From contig CALZBR010000028.1 of the NCBI GenBank assembly GCA_945621435.1, positions 1 to 34,051 of the forward strand: a stretch of DNA of 34,051 bases, read 5' to 3'. The position numbers and the translations under genes are program-made. Positions 24,265 to 32,966 of the stretch are shown here, piece after piece; position 1 is the first letter of the stretch, and the number at the start of each line of letters is the position of its first letter. This DNA is from an uncultured Lachnospiraceae bacterium. Its GTDB lineage: Bacteria; Bacillota; Clostridia; Lachnospirales; Lachnospiraceae. Under the pieces are notes generated by a model. The model made no database searches. It was not told where the DNA came from and saw nothing but the letters and a program-made list of their open reading frames with translations.

Positions 24265-25632
24265 TTAAGAATCCAATCCTCTGACATATTCCTTAAACAG
24301 GTCTCCCCGCACCTCATAGTTGGGGAACATGCCCCAGCTGGCGCAGGCCGGTGAGAGCAGTACCGCATCCCCCTCCTCTGCCAGCTCCGTACACAGCTTC
24401 AGACATTCCTCATAGGTATCTGCAAATTTGATTCTGTCAAAGCCGTGTTTTCTTGCGCATTCCGCAATCTTATCTCTGGTCTGTCCGATCAGCACCAGCC
24501 ACTTCACTCTTCCGCCAAAGCTTTCAATCCACTCATCGTACTCACTTTGCTTGTCGTAACCGCCACCGATGAGTATGGTGGGCTTGCTCATTGCCCTGAT
24601 TCCCTGAATCGCGGCGTCGGGATTGGTTCCCTTGGAGTCGTCATAATAATCCACTCCGCCCCTGGTCTCAACAAACTCAATACGATGTTCTACCGCCCTG
24701 AATCGTCTGATGACTGTCAGAACGGTCTCCCTGGGTACTTCCATTGCCTCTGCGATAGCCAGGGCAGCCATCACATTTTCCACATTACAGATTCCGACCA
24801 GATTCATATCCTTATGGATGTCCATAACCTCTACGGGAACACCTCCCCGGCTCTCCATAATCACATCACCCTTGAGCCAATATCCATCCTCCAGTTCCCT
24901 GGCGGAAGAAAAATATACCACGCGGGCAGGACAATGTTCTCCGAACTCTCTTGTATAATCGTTTTCATAATTCAGGACGCATACATCCTCCCCGGTCTGG
25001 TTGCAGGTGATATTCTCCTTCGCCTGTACATAGGCCTCCATGGTATGGTGCCTGTTCAGATGATCCGGCGTGATATTCAAAATTGCGGAAACCACCGGAT
25101 GAAAATCAATCATGGTTTCCAGCTGGAAAGAGCTGATTTCTCCCACGGTAACGGTATCCTTCCCCGTCTTCAGGCATTCAGAAGTATAAGGCTTTCCGAT
25201 GTTGCCCACCACAAATGTCTTTTCCCCGCCGAAGTATTCTTTCATAATCTCGCCCACAAGCGTTGTGGTCGTTGTCTTGCCATTGGTACCGGTGATAGCG
25301 ATGACTCTTCCCTTCTCCTGCCGGTAACCAAGCTCGATCTCACCGATAACACCGGCGCCCTTTGCCTTGAGTTCCGTTACCAGCGGGATATCCACCGGCA
25401 CACCGGGACTCAGAACAACAGTCTCCACACTGTTCATGACTTCCTCCGGCAGTGTGCCTGCGACACAGCGCACCCGGCTGTCCGCAGCCAGCTTCTCCCG
25501 GATATCCTGTGCGGTCAGCTTCTCGTCGCTGTCATACAAAACCACCTCTGCACCTATATGCTCCAGCAGTGTCGCGGAACCGACCCCGCTGATGCCGGAG
25601 CCGATCACCAGACATTTTTCTCCGCTCTTCAT
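24265..25632 (-). CDS. murD: UDP-N-acetylmuramoylalanine--D-glutamate ligase
   Basis: MurD adds D-glutamate to UDP-MurNAc-L-alanine with ATP in the cytosol. Domains in order are an N-terminal Rossmann fold (CLVIGSGISGVGSA), the ATPase core with P-loop ITGTNGKTTTTTLVGEI and NITPDHLNRH, and a C-terminal domain with YDDSKGTNPDA and LLSPACASWGMF. Length is 455 residues. ATG 25632 is chosen because AGAAGGA lies 9 nt upstream; an in-frame start at 25671 has no family resemblance. It lies 49 nt after mraY. Confidence 0.97.
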   Translation of the reverse strand: MKSGEKCLVIGSGISGVGSATLLEHIGAEVVLYDSDEKLTAQDIREKLAADSRVRCVAGTLPEEVMNSVETVVLSPGVPVDIPLVTELKAKGAGVIGEIELGYRQEKGRVIAITGTNGKTTTTTLVGEIMKEYFGGEKTFVVGNIGKPYTSECLKTGKDTVTVGEISSFQLETMIDFHPVVSAILNITPDHLNRHHTMEAYVQAKENITCNQTGEDVCVLNYENDYTREFGEHCPARVVYFSSARELEDGYWLKGDVIMESRGGVPVEVMDIHKDMNLVGICNVENVMAALAIAEAMEVPRETVLTVIRRFRAVEHRIEFVETRGGVDYYDDSKGTNPDAAIQGIRAMSKPTILIGGGYDKQSEYDEWIESFGGRVKWLVLIGQTRDKIAECARKHGFDRIKFADTYEECLKLCTELAEEGDAVLLSPACASWGMFPNYEVRGDLFKEYVRGLDS

Positions 25633-25681
25633 TTTCTTTATCCTTCTTTCTTTTCCTAATGTTTCTGTCAATCACATAGAT

Positions 25682-26638
25682 TTATAATGTCCCAAGGACT
25701 GCCAGACAGGCCAGTGTCGTGATAATCGTAAACCATGCCGTTATCTTCGTTTCTGACCATCCCTTTAATTCAAAATGATGATGCAGCGGCGCCATACGGA
25801 ACAGTCTTCTGCCGCCGCTGATTTTGAACCAGCAGACCTGAAGGATGACGGATACCACCTCCGTCAGATAGACAATTCCCACTATCGCTATGTACAAGGG
25901 CATCTGCAGCATATAGCCGCATGCCGCCACAAAGCCTCCCAAAGCAAGGGAACCCGTATCTCCCATAAAAACGGCAGCGGGATGTACATTAAACAGCAGG
26001 AATCCCATCAGCGCTCCCACCACGGAGCAGGTAACCGGCTCGATTCCGCTCCCGGTTCCCACCGCAACAACCGTGAAGAACACTGCCACAATCATGGTTA
26101 CACTTCCGGCCAGTCCGTCGAGACCGTCCGTAAAATTGACTCCGTTGGCTGTTCCCAGCACAATCAGGAACAACAGGAGTATATTCACATTCCCTAGATC
26201 CAGAAAACAGTTCTCCAGGAAAGGGATTCGCATTTTCAGTCCCACATCCGTATACCTGGTAAGATACCATGCAAAAACTGCGGTAACCCCAATCTGTCCG
26301 GCCAGCTTTTGGAAAACCGTAAGCCCCAGCGAGCGCCTGCAGACTACCTTGATGTAATCATCCAGCAGCCCGATCATTCCAAAGCCCATGGTCAGAAGCA
26401 GCACCGGTATGGTATTGGGATAATCCCTCACAAAAATCAAAGTACTCGTCGTCACCCCCATAAGAATCAGGAGTCCGCCCATGGTAGGCGTTCCGTTCTT
26501 GCTCAGATGTGCGGACGGACCGTCCTCTCTCACGGTCTGACCGATTTTCAGTCTTCTTAGTCCGGGAATCATAATCGGTCCCAGGAACGCACTCACTGCA
26601 AAAGAAATAAAAATTGCCGTAATCACAATTCTGTTCAT
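25682..26638 (-). CDS. mraY: phospho-N-acetylmuramoyl-pentapeptide transferase
   Basis: MraY links the MurNAc-pentapeptide phosphate to undecaprenyl phosphate, making lipid I. The 318-residue membrane protein has about ten segments and the key motifs DGPSAHLSKNGTPTMGGL, LLDDYIKV with the metal-binding Asp pair, NFTDGLDGLAGS, and the HHH block MAPLHHHFELKGWSE. The ATG at 26638 is chosen because GAGGAG lies 7 nt upstream. A start at 26653 overlapping the upstream stop (ATGA) is possible in principle, but that ATG is part of the ribosome binding site region. Confidence 0.97.
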   Translation of the reverse strand: MNRIVITAIFISFAVSAFLGPIMIPGLRRLKIGQTVREDGPSAHLSKNGTPTMGGLLILMGVTTSTLIFVRDYPNTIPVLLLTMGFGMIGLLDDYIKVVCRRSLGLTVFQKLAGQIGVTAVFAWYLTRYTDVGLKMRIPFLENCFLDLGNVNILLLFLIVLGTANGVNFTDGLDGLAGSVTMIVAVFFTVVAVGTGSGIEPVTCSVVGALMGFLLFNVHPAAVFMGDTGSLALGGFVAACGYMLQMPLYIAIVGIVYLTEVVSVILQVCWFKISGGRRLFRMAPLHHHFELKGWSETKITAWFTIITTLACLAVLGTL

Positions 26639-26649
26639 CGGGACACTCC

Positions 26650-28383
26650 TCATTGATTATAACTCATGATTCCCATATAGGGCAATATATTTTCAAAAAG
26701 CTGGCGGATCACCGGGGCGGCTACCTGTCCGCCATAATAGACTCCCTTGGGATTATTGATGATTGCCAGCGCAATCACCTGTGGATCATCCGCAGGTGCA
26801 AAGCCGATAAAGGAGGAAATATATTTCCCGCTTCCTCTGGGAAGCGTCTGGCTGGTTGCAGTCTTGCCTCCCACGCGGAAGCCTTCCACCTTACCGTTTT
26901 TACCCGAGCCTTCCTTGACCACCATCTCCAGGATCTCCCGCATGGTGGCACTGGTTTTCTCCGATACGATCCCTGTTTTCACCGGGTAATCGAACTCCTC
27001 CAGCACCTTCCCTCCGGAATCGCAAACGCAGATACCGAAATGAGGTGTGATTCTGTTTCCCCCGTTGACAATGGAGGCTGCCGTGGTAAGCAGCTGTATG
27101 GGCGTGATCTGAAAAGACTGTCCGAAAGCCACGGTGGCAAGCTCCACATTTCCCATGTTTTCTTTTTTATGCATGATGGTCGCTGCCTCTCCGGGAAGGT
27201 CGATTCCTGTTCTGTCCTTTAGTCCAAACTGTTCAAAATAAGAATAGTAGTTATCAATCCCAAGCCGCAGTCCGACGCTGATCAATGCCGGATTGCAGGA
27301 ATTCATCATGCAATGTGTAAAGTCCTGTGAACCGTGACCCGCGATCTTGTGACAGCGGATCTTTCTGTCATCCACAATGATAAAGCCCGGACAACTGAAA
27401 TGGGAATCCGTGGTAATCACGCCCTGTTCCAGTCCGGCAGCGGCTGTGATGATCTTGAAGGTCGACCCCGGTTCGTAGGTATCATTGATGCACCCATTTC
27501 GCCACATTTTATTCAATAGATTCTGTTTTTCTTCTTCCGTGCAGTCCTGCCCTGCCCCATCCTGTAACAGGTATGGCTGATTCAGGTCAAATTCAGGCAC
27601 ATTGACACAGGCAAGCATCTCCCCGGTCTTTGGATTCATTACCAGAATCGATACGCTGTCAGCCTCCTTGGCTGCCATTGTCTGGGTTGCCAGCTGGGTG
27701 GCATAGGATTGAATATTCATATCCAGGCTGATACACAGGTCGTGTCCGTTGACCGGTTCTATTCGCCGTTCTCCGGCCGCTTCCACCTCCACTCCCTTGG
27801 CATCCGTCACGGTCAGGATTGTTCCCGGTTTTCCTTCAAGATACTCTTCATACACCACTTCCAGACCTATGATCCCCTGATTGTCGCCACCGGTAAAACC
27901 AAGCACCTTGCTGGCCAGTTCGTTATAAGGATAATACCTTTTATAATCCTCATCCACCTTTACTCCCGCCAGGTCGTACTCTCTGATCCGATCACCGACC
28001 GTCTTTTCCACATTACTTTTGATACGCTCCATGGAAGTGTACTTTTCCACTCTTTTACGAACATATTCCGGACTCAGATTCAGTTCCTTTGACAAGATTT
28101 CCACGACCTCATCCGGATTCTCCAGCTGGTTATGTACCACCGAAACCGTGCACACCGTCTTGTTGTCAGCCAGAACCGTACCGTTTCTGTCCAGGATTCT
28201 TCCCCTTGCTGCCTTGATACTTCTCTCCCGTTCATGCAGGTCCGTTGCCAGAGTCGAATAATGCTCTGCTCTCCATACCGTAAGATATATGAGCCTTCCG
28301 AAAAGCCCCAGAAAAACGCCGGCACAGAGAAGAAATATTGTCAGGATCTTCTTTCGGTGGAAGATCTTGTTGTTGCCTTCCAT
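26650..28383 (-). CDS. class B penicillin-binding protein, SpoVD-like
   Basis: This transpeptidase cross-links septal or spore wall. The 577-residue product has an N-terminal membrane anchor (about 13-35), the PBP dimerisation domain beginning RGRILDRNGTVLADN, and a transpeptidase domain with EPGSTFKI (catalytic Ser about 307), the second motif SCN (about 362-364) and a third motif GGKTATSQ. The last motif has Ala where nearly all PBPs have Gly (KTG). There is no C-terminal PASTA domain, which B. subtilis SpoVD has. The second PBP of a Firmicutes dcw cluster is usually SpoVD. The ribosome binding site GAGG is inside a perfect 16-bp stem; ATG 28383 is 7 nt after it, ATG 28386 is 4 nt. Confidence 0.9.
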   Translation of the reverse strand: MEGNNKIFHRKKILTIFLLCAGVFLGLFGRLIYLTVWRAEHYSTLATDLHERERSIKAARGRILDRNGTVLADNKTVCTVSVVHNQLENPDEVVEILSKELNLSPEYVRKRVEKYTSMERIKSNVEKTVGDRIREYDLAGVKVDEDYKRYYPYNELASKVLGFTGGDNQGIIGLEVVYEEYLEGKPGTILTVTDAKGVEVEAAGERRIEPVNGHDLCISLDMNIQSYATQLATQTMAAKEADSVSILVMNPKTGEMLACVNVPEFDLNQPYLLQDGAGQDCTEEEKQNLLNKMWRNGCINDTYEPGSTFKIITAAAGLEQGVITTDSHFSCPGFIIVDDRKIRCHKIAGHGSQDFTHCMMNSCNPALISVGLRLGIDNYYSYFEQFGLKDRTGIDLPGEAATIMHKKENMGNVELATVAFGQSFQITPIQLLTTAASIVNGGNRITPHFGICVCDSGGKVLEEFDYPVKTGIVSEKTSATMREILEMVVKEGSGKNGKVEGFRVGGKTATSQTLPRGSGKYISSFIGFAPADDPQVIALAIINNPKGVYYGGQVAAPVIRQLFENILPYMGIMSYNQ

Positions 28384-28388
28384 CATAA

Positions 28389-28438
28389 AACCTCATAAAA
28401 AAGGTATTGATATACTCTATTCCCTTTTTTATGAGGTT
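28389..28438 (-). promoter_or_regulatory. 16-bp perfect hairpin sequestering the ribosome binding site of the SpoVD-like gene
   Basis: On the message, AACCTCATAAAAAAGG (28423-28438) pairs fully with CCTTTTTTATGAGGTT (28389-28404) around an 18-nt loop. The 3' arm contains GAGG, the only Shine-Dalgarno candidate for the SpoVD-like gene, and ends 3 nt before its first ATG (28386). In the closed state GAGG pairs with CCTC. There is no T-run after the stem, so this looks like translational rather than transcriptional control. Confidence 0.7.
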
Positions 28439-28495
28439 ATGCTTTTTTCTCTCAGTGCATCCCGGGCGTCAATGCTGATTCTGCCCAATGCTCCA

Positions 28496-30691
28496 TCAAT
28501 GCAGATTGGGATTTACCGGTCCTTCGGTTCCCATAACGCCCTCGCTCCCCTCTATCAGAAATCCTTCCTGGGGATCATATTTGTAGCCCGTAGCCGGGTC
28601 CACCCGGTAACCTGTTGCCGGGTCAATGGGAAAGCTCATCCACAGAGGTGCAGTTCCGTTTTCTGTCGTAATCGGAGGCTGGGAATCCAAAAGGTTCTTA
28701 TCTGCTTCCGTTTTCTGTGCATACTGGGTTGTAATCTCCAGCTGCATTGCCTCCAGTTCCTTTCTTTCCGCATCGCTCAGTTCTTCCGTCATGAAGATCT
28801 GCAGATATGGAAGTATCTCGGTGAGTACGCCACGCACAATTCTTGTAGCATACTTGGCATCATCCTGTCTGGTGGCATTGGCACGATCCACCACCACATA
28901 GATAGCAATCTGAGGATCATCCACAGGGGCAAAGCCCATAAAAGATACCACATACTCATCAGGAGAACGCTTGTGGGTGTTCTGGTCAATGGTCTCCGCT
29001 GTTCCCGTCTTGCCACCGATCATATAACCTGCAGGTCTGGCTGTTTTACCGGTTCCGTATTCCACCACTGCCCTGCAGTACTGTCTGATATACTCTGAAG
29101 TGCTTTCCGATATCGTCTGCTTCAGCACCCGGGGTTCTATTACCTTTATGGTAGCACCATTGGTGTCTGTTATCTTACTCACCAGATGGGGTTCATAATA
29201 ATATCCGCCGTTGATCAGAGAGCTGTAGGCGGTAATCATCTGAATCATGGTAACGTTAAAGTTCTGACCGAAGCTGTTGGTTGCCAGATCGGTAGGTCCC
29301 ATCTGTTCCGCTTCATATACGAGGCTGGCAGTTCTCGCTTCTCCCGCCAGATCCACATTGGTTTTCAATCCAAAATTGAAATTCTTTTGAAATTCCGTAA
29401 ATTTCTCGGGTCCAATTGTCTGCGCAATCTTCATCAGACTTACGTTACAGGACTTTGCAATTGCCCTCTCCAGAGTCATGGTACCCTCTGCGCCGTTATG
29501 ACACTTAATCTTGTATCCGCCGATTTCCAGGGCACCGGTACACTCAAAGGTACTTCCGGGTGCGATTGTCCCAAGCTCCAGTGCCACTGCCACCGTAAAG
29601 GGCTTTGCGACCGAGCCCGGTTCATAGGTATTGTTGATACAGAAGTTCTTCCAAAGATGATTCAGATTCAGGTATAGCTGATCATCATCCATAGTGTCCA
29701 GCACAGTCTGATCTATGACAACACCATTTTTCTTGATTTCATAGTAACCCGCTGCGTTGGTCACCTGTTCCACCATCATACTGCCGATCAAAGCCTGGGG
29801 ATTGCGCACATCGTTGAGGTTGTAGGTAGGATAGCTGGCCATGGCAAGGATCTCTCCGGTTTTCACATTCTGAACCACACAGCCAATATTCTCCGCACCG
29901 TTACCGGTTCTCACCAGGTTCTCGTGCTCATCCATAAACTGCTTCAGATATTTTTCCACGGTCATCTGAATATTGATATCAATGGTAGATTGAATGTTAT
30001 ATCCGTCCACCGCAGCCTTTACGGTTCTCTCCAGGTTCAGATCCTCGTTGAGATAACCGTATTCACGTCCGTTGATTCCATTCAAAATGTCGTTGTAATA
30101 CTCTTCCAATCCATAGCTTCCCTGATTGTCTGTACTGGTAAAACCAATGACATCGGCAGCCAGAGTACTGTAGGGATATACACGTTTATACTCCTCTTCA
30201 AACCAGACTCCCTTAATCTTGGAGTTTTCCTGCTGTGCAACAATAAAAGCACTGATATCCTCATAATGAAGTCTCTTCAGAGGAACATACCAGGAGCTGT
30301 TCACATTGGTCGTGACATGATTTCTAATCGCATTCATATCCAGGTCAAAGCATTGTTCCAATGCCTTCAGAGTCGGCTCCAGATAGGGCTTTTGACCGTT
30401 CAAATCCGTGTTCATGACTCTTGCGTCTATGACCAGATTATAGACTTTCTCACTGGTCGCCAATGTGGTTCCTTTGGCATCCACAATATCTCCTCTTCTG
30501 TATGGAATGACAACGGAATCATACTGTTGTTGCGCCAGAACCTGTTTCCCATAGCGCTCTCCGTTTTCTCTGGTCAGCCAGATCAATCTGGCACTTAACC
30601 CACCAAAAGCCAGCAGTACACAAAAAAACAATACTGCCAGCTTCTTTTGCATTTTAACGGAAAATCTGCGTTCTTTTTTCTTTTTCACCAT
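28496..30691 (-). CDS. ftsI: class B penicillin-binding protein, FtsI/PBP2B-like
   Basis: This is the septal transpeptidase expected right after ftsL. The 731-residue product has a Lys-rich start, a membrane anchor (about 17-37), the dimerisation domain with YRRGDIVDAKGTTLA, and a transpeptidase domain with GSVAKPF (Ser about 360), SCN (about 414-416) and KTGT (about 561-564), all intact. Beyond the catalytic domain there is an extra tail of about 90 residues (from about 640), with an acidic helix and the duplicated motif DPATGYRVDPATGYKYDP (about 690-707). The tail does not look like PASTA. It starts 10 nt after ftsL. Confidence 0.93.
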   Translation of the reverse strand: MVKKKKERRFSVKMQKKLAVLFFCVLLAFGGLSARLIWLTRENGERYGKQVLAQQQYDSVVIPYRRGDIVDAKGTTLATSEKVYNLVIDARVMNTDLNGQKPYLEPTLKALEQCFDLDMNAIRNHVTTNVNSSWYVPLKRLHYEDISAFIVAQQENSKIKGVWFEEEYKRVYPYSTLAADVIGFTSTDNQGSYGLEEYYNDILNGINGREYGYLNEDLNLERTVKAAVDGYNIQSTIDINIQMTVEKYLKQFMDEHENLVRTGNGAENIGCVVQNVKTGEILAMASYPTYNLNDVRNPQALIGSMMVEQVTNAAGYYEIKKNGVVIDQTVLDTMDDDQLYLNLNHLWKNFCINNTYEPGSVAKPFTVAVALELGTIAPGSTFECTGALEIGGYKIKCHNGAEGTMTLERAIAKSCNVSLMKIAQTIGPEKFTEFQKNFNFGLKTNVDLAGEARTASLVYEAEQMGPTDLATNSFGQNFNVTMIQMITAYSSLINGGYYYEPHLVSKITDTNGATIKVIEPRVLKQTISESTSEYIRQYCRAVVEYGTGKTARPAGYMIGGKTGTAETIDQNTHKRSPDEYVVSFMGFAPVDDPQIAIYVVVDRANATRQDDAKYATRIVRGVLTEILPYLQIFMTEELSDAERKELEAMQLEITTQYAQKTEADKNLLDSQPPITTENGTAPLWMSFPIDPATGYRVDPATGYKYDPQEGFLIEGSEGVMGTEGPVNPNLH

Positions 30692-30701
30692 ACACCTCTT
30701 G

Positions 30702-31181
30702 TCAGTCGTTCACAACCATACGCATATAGTCATTAGCTTCACTGGTATAATAAATGATCTGTCCCTCCCGGGCATAAGTCATTCCAAGTTCAGCGATAGC
30801 CACACGCTTGATTTCCTCAAGGTCAATACCACTGACAATTCTATTGTACTCCTCACTGTTAGCGACCTTAAGGTTATTCAATTCACTCTCCTTTGCAGCT
30901 ACACTTCTGGTCACATTTGTCAGATCACCCTGCAACCGGATATAGTTCACAAGCACATAAGCAGAGGCAATCAGTGCTGCTGCAAGAAACGTCAGATATC
31001 CGATACTCATGCGGCGAGCCTTGCTGCGATTCTTATGTACGATAGGCTCTGCTCTGTGAGCAGGTCTCTGCGCCGGCTGTCTCCTTTGGGGACGTGCTTC
31101 TGCAGGCTGTCTCCAGTCATCCGGCTGAGCTGCCGCACTTCCATATACATATAAATTCCGGTTCCGTCCGTTCTGTCTCAT
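30702..31181 (-). CDS. ftsL: FtsL-like septum formation protein
   Basis: FtsL is a bitopic protein that joins DivIC and DivIB at the septum. The 159-residue product has a long Gln/Pro/Arg-rich cytoplasmic tail (about 1-57), one membrane segment (about 59-80, GYLTFLAAALIASAYVLVNY), and a heptad-like outer part (about 81-125, DLTNVTRSVAAKESELNNLK), followed by a short C-terminal region. The sequence is poorly conserved, as is normal for FtsL, so the call rests on architecture and on its position between rsmH and the first PBP gene. The tail is longer than in B. subtilis. Confidence 0.85.
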   Translation of the reverse strand: MRQNGRNRNLYVYGSAAAQPDDWRQPAEARPQRRQPAQRPAHRAEPIVHKNRSKARRMSIGYLTFLAAALIASAYVLVNYIRLQGDLTNVTRSVAAKESELNNLKVANSEEYNRIVSGIDLEEIKRVAIAELGMTYAREGQIIYYTSEANDYMRMVVND

Positions 31182-31242
31182 TCCTGTTCCGCCTTTTCTT
31201 TATTTTTACCGGGGAATCCCTTCCCCGCCTCTTCAAACCACC

Positions 31243-32172
31243 TTAAGCTCTCTCAAATACTCTTAGCTTGGCGCTCTTGGATCTACTGTTTACGTTCAAT
31301 TCCTCTTCACCGGGAAGAATTGCTTTTCTGCTGATTACCGTCCCTTTAGATACCTTCCCGCACACACACACCGGGAACTCCGGCGGGCAGGTACAGGGAT
31401 TTTCATTTCTCTTAAACGCTGTTTTTACGATTCTGTCCTCCAGGGAATGGAAGGTGATCACACATATCCTTCCGCCGGGCTTCAGAAAATCAATGAACTC
31501 ATCCAGGGAATTCTTCAGCACCTCCAGCTCTCTGTTGCATTCAATGCGAATAGCCTGAAAGGTCTGCTTGGAGGGATGTCCGTTCTGTCTCATTTTGGCA
31601 GGTATGGCAGCTTTGATAACCTCATTCAGTTCAAAGGTTGTACCGATAGGCTTCTTTGCCCTCGCCGCCACAATATGCTTCGCTATGTTCTTTGCAAACT
31701 TATCTTCGCCATAATCCCGAATAATCCTGAAGAGATCTCCCTCGGAATAATTGTTCACAATATCACCTGCAGTAAGGGATTGACGCTTGTCCATTCTCAT
31801 GTCCAAGGGTGCGTCAAAGCGATAGGAGAAACCCCTTTCTCCGGTATCCAGCTGATAAGAAGAAACACCCAGATCCAGGAGGATTCCGTCTACCTTTTCC
31901 ACCCCATGCTCCTTGAGTGCCGGAATCATATTGCAGTAATTATTTCTGAGGATGGTTACTCTCTCTCCAAATGGTGCCAGCCTCTCGGAAGCAGCCGCTA
32001 TGGCAGCATCATCCTGATCGATTCCGTAGAGATGACCGGTGGTAAGCCTCCGGCATATTTCCGAAGAATGACCGGCTCCACCCAGTGTGCCGTCCACATA
32101 GATACCGTCCGCCTTAATATGCAGTTGATCAATGGTCTCCTCCAGAAGAACCGAATAATGCTTGAATTCCAT
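31243..32172 (-). CDS. rsmH: 16S rRNA (cytosine-1402-N4)-methyltransferase
   Basis: RsmH (MraW) methylates C1402 of 16S rRNA using S-adenosylmethionine. The 309-residue product starts [14 protein letters not shown] and shows the SAM-binding [37 protein letters not shown], the Cys-rich insertion [13 protein letters not shown], and [12 protein letters not shown] at the end. ATG 32172 is chosen for GAGG 6-8 nt upstream; an in-frame ATG at 32190 has AAGG only 2 nt away. It follows mraZ by 27 nt. Confidence 0.97.
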   Translation of the reverse strand: MEFKHYSVLLEETIDQLHIKADGIYVDGTLGGAGHSSEICRRLTTGHLYGIDQDDAAIAAASERLAPFGERVTILRNNYCNMIPALKEHGVEKVDGILLDLGVSSYQLDTGERGFSYRFDAPLDMRMDKRQSLTAGDIVNNYSEGDLFRIIRDYGEDKFAKNIAKHIVAARAKKPIGTTFELNEVIKAAIPAKMRQNGHPSKQTFQAIRIECNRELEVLKNSLDEFIDFLKPGGRICVITFHSLEDRIVKTAFKRNENPCTCPPEFPVCVCGKVSKGTVISRKAILPGEEELNVNSRSKSAKLRVFERA

Positions 32173-32199
32173 CCTAAACCTCTTGCTCATGCCTTATCG

Positions 32200-32625
32200 T
32201 CAGATCGTCAAGCCGAGATTTATCATTCCCTCGGAGATCTTATTGATATCCACCTGACTGCTGTTCTCGTTCCACTTGTCAAGGCTCCAGATCTCGATGC
32301 GGCCTCCCATGCCTGCCAGAACCACATCCTTTTCCAGACCGGCGAATTCCCGCAGATCCTGAGGCATAAGGATACGCCCCTGCTTGTCTACCGTCACATA
32401 CTGGGCGCCGGACAAAAAATACCTGGCAAACTGTCTTGCTTCAACATTAATCAATGGTAATGATGCCAGCTTTTCTTCAAAGACTTTCCAATCATCCGAC
32501 GCATACACAAATAAGCAGCCATCCATTCCCTTGGATACCACAAACTCTTCGCCCAGTTTCTCCCGGTACTTGGAGGGAATGCTCAACCTGCCTTTGGGGT
32601 CAATTGTATGATTGTATCTGCCCAT
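32200..32625 (-). CDS. mraZ: transcriptional regulator MraZ
   Basis: MraZ is an AbrB-like DNA-binding protein that represses the dcw cluster in several bacteria. The 141-residue product has two MraZ repeats: MGRYNHTIDPKGRLSIPSKY at the N-terminus and YVTVDKQGRILMPQDLREF in the middle, each with the conserved DxKGR-type pattern. ATG 32625 is chosen by family alignment. A TTG at 32637 would add four residues, but the GGTGGTGA sequence lies immediately before it. Direct repeats with TGGGATGA upstream are probable sites for its own binding. Confidence 0.96.
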   Translation of the reverse strand: MGRYNHTIDPKGRLSIPSKYREKLGEEFVVSKGMDGCLFVYASDDWKVFEEKLASLPLINVEARQFARYFLSGAQYVTVDKQGRILMPQDLREFAGLEKDVVLAGMGGRIEIWSLDKWNENSSQVDINKISEGMINLGLTI

Positions 32626-32695
32626 GAACAAAAGCAATCACCACCAATCCTGACCGGGTCTGCCACAAAACCGGCACCGGTTCGTTTCTTTTGGC

Positions 32696-32761
32696 TTTTC
32701 ATCCCATTTTTGGAATTTTCATCCCACTTTATGGTATTTACTGCCACACTCATACCACTTT
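32696..32761 (-). promoter_or_regulatory. probable MraZ operator boxes
   Basis: On the minus strand TGGGATGAAAA occurs at 32716-32726 and 32696-32706, exactly 20 bp apart, and a related AAAGTGGTATG lies at 32751-32761, 31-35 bp further up. A GTGG core also lies at 32744-32747. The E. coli MraZ box is TGGG with five further bases at a 10-bp period, so the motif and the 20-bp phasing fit. All boxes lie downstream of the -10 element, inside the leader of mraZ. Confidence 0.6.
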
Positions 32762-32768
32762 TAAGTAA

Positions 32769-32797
32769 ATATTAAACTATTCTTAAAGTTTTGGCAA
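32769..32797 (-). promoter_or_regulatory. dcw cluster promoter upstream of mraZ
   Basis: TTGCCA (32792-32797) and TAATAT (32769-32774) on the minus strand have a 17-bp spacer. A second -35-like TTGACA lies 16 bp further up. The start would fall near 32762, next to the first candidate MraZ box. Confidence 0.55.
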
Positions 32798-32819
32798 GTC
32801 CCTTTTTTGTCAAAAAGCC

Positions 32820-32857
32820 CACAAAAATAAGCCCTGCGGGCATTTCGCAGAGCTTAT
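32820..32857 (-). terminator. terminator of lgt
   Basis: On the minus strand ATAAGCTCTGCG and CGCAGGGCTTAT form a 12-bp stem with one G-T pair and a short loop, followed by TTTTTGTGGG. It separates lgt from the mraZ promoter. Confidence 0.85.
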
Positions 32858-32886
32858 TCCGTAACAAGACACAATATATAGTATAA

Positions 32887-32933
32887 GAGCATTCCTCAAC
32901 CGTCATATCTATGATTCCGGCAAGGGAATGCTC
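32887..32933 (-). repeat. long imperfect hairpin in the lgt 3' untranslated region
   Basis: GAGCATTCC and GGAATGCTC are perfect 9-bp inverted copies; inside, TGCCG and CGG(T)T extend the pairing after a small internal loop. No T-run follows. It lies between the lgt stop codon and the terminator at 32820-32857. Confidence 0.5.
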
Positions 32934-32966
32934 CTGTAATATTTTTTAAATATTTTTAAATTCTTT

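Noticed and set aside
24445..25659. Long plus-strand open frame opposite murD (404 codons)
   Set aside because: It is an antisense shadow of murD; its Cys/His-rich translation matches no domain and there is no promoter or ribosome binding site.
28440..28495. Possible terminator between the two PBP genes
   Set aside because: CAATGC-type repeats are present, but no stable stem followed by a T-run; the T-rich part lies inside the arm of the hairpin at 28389-28438.
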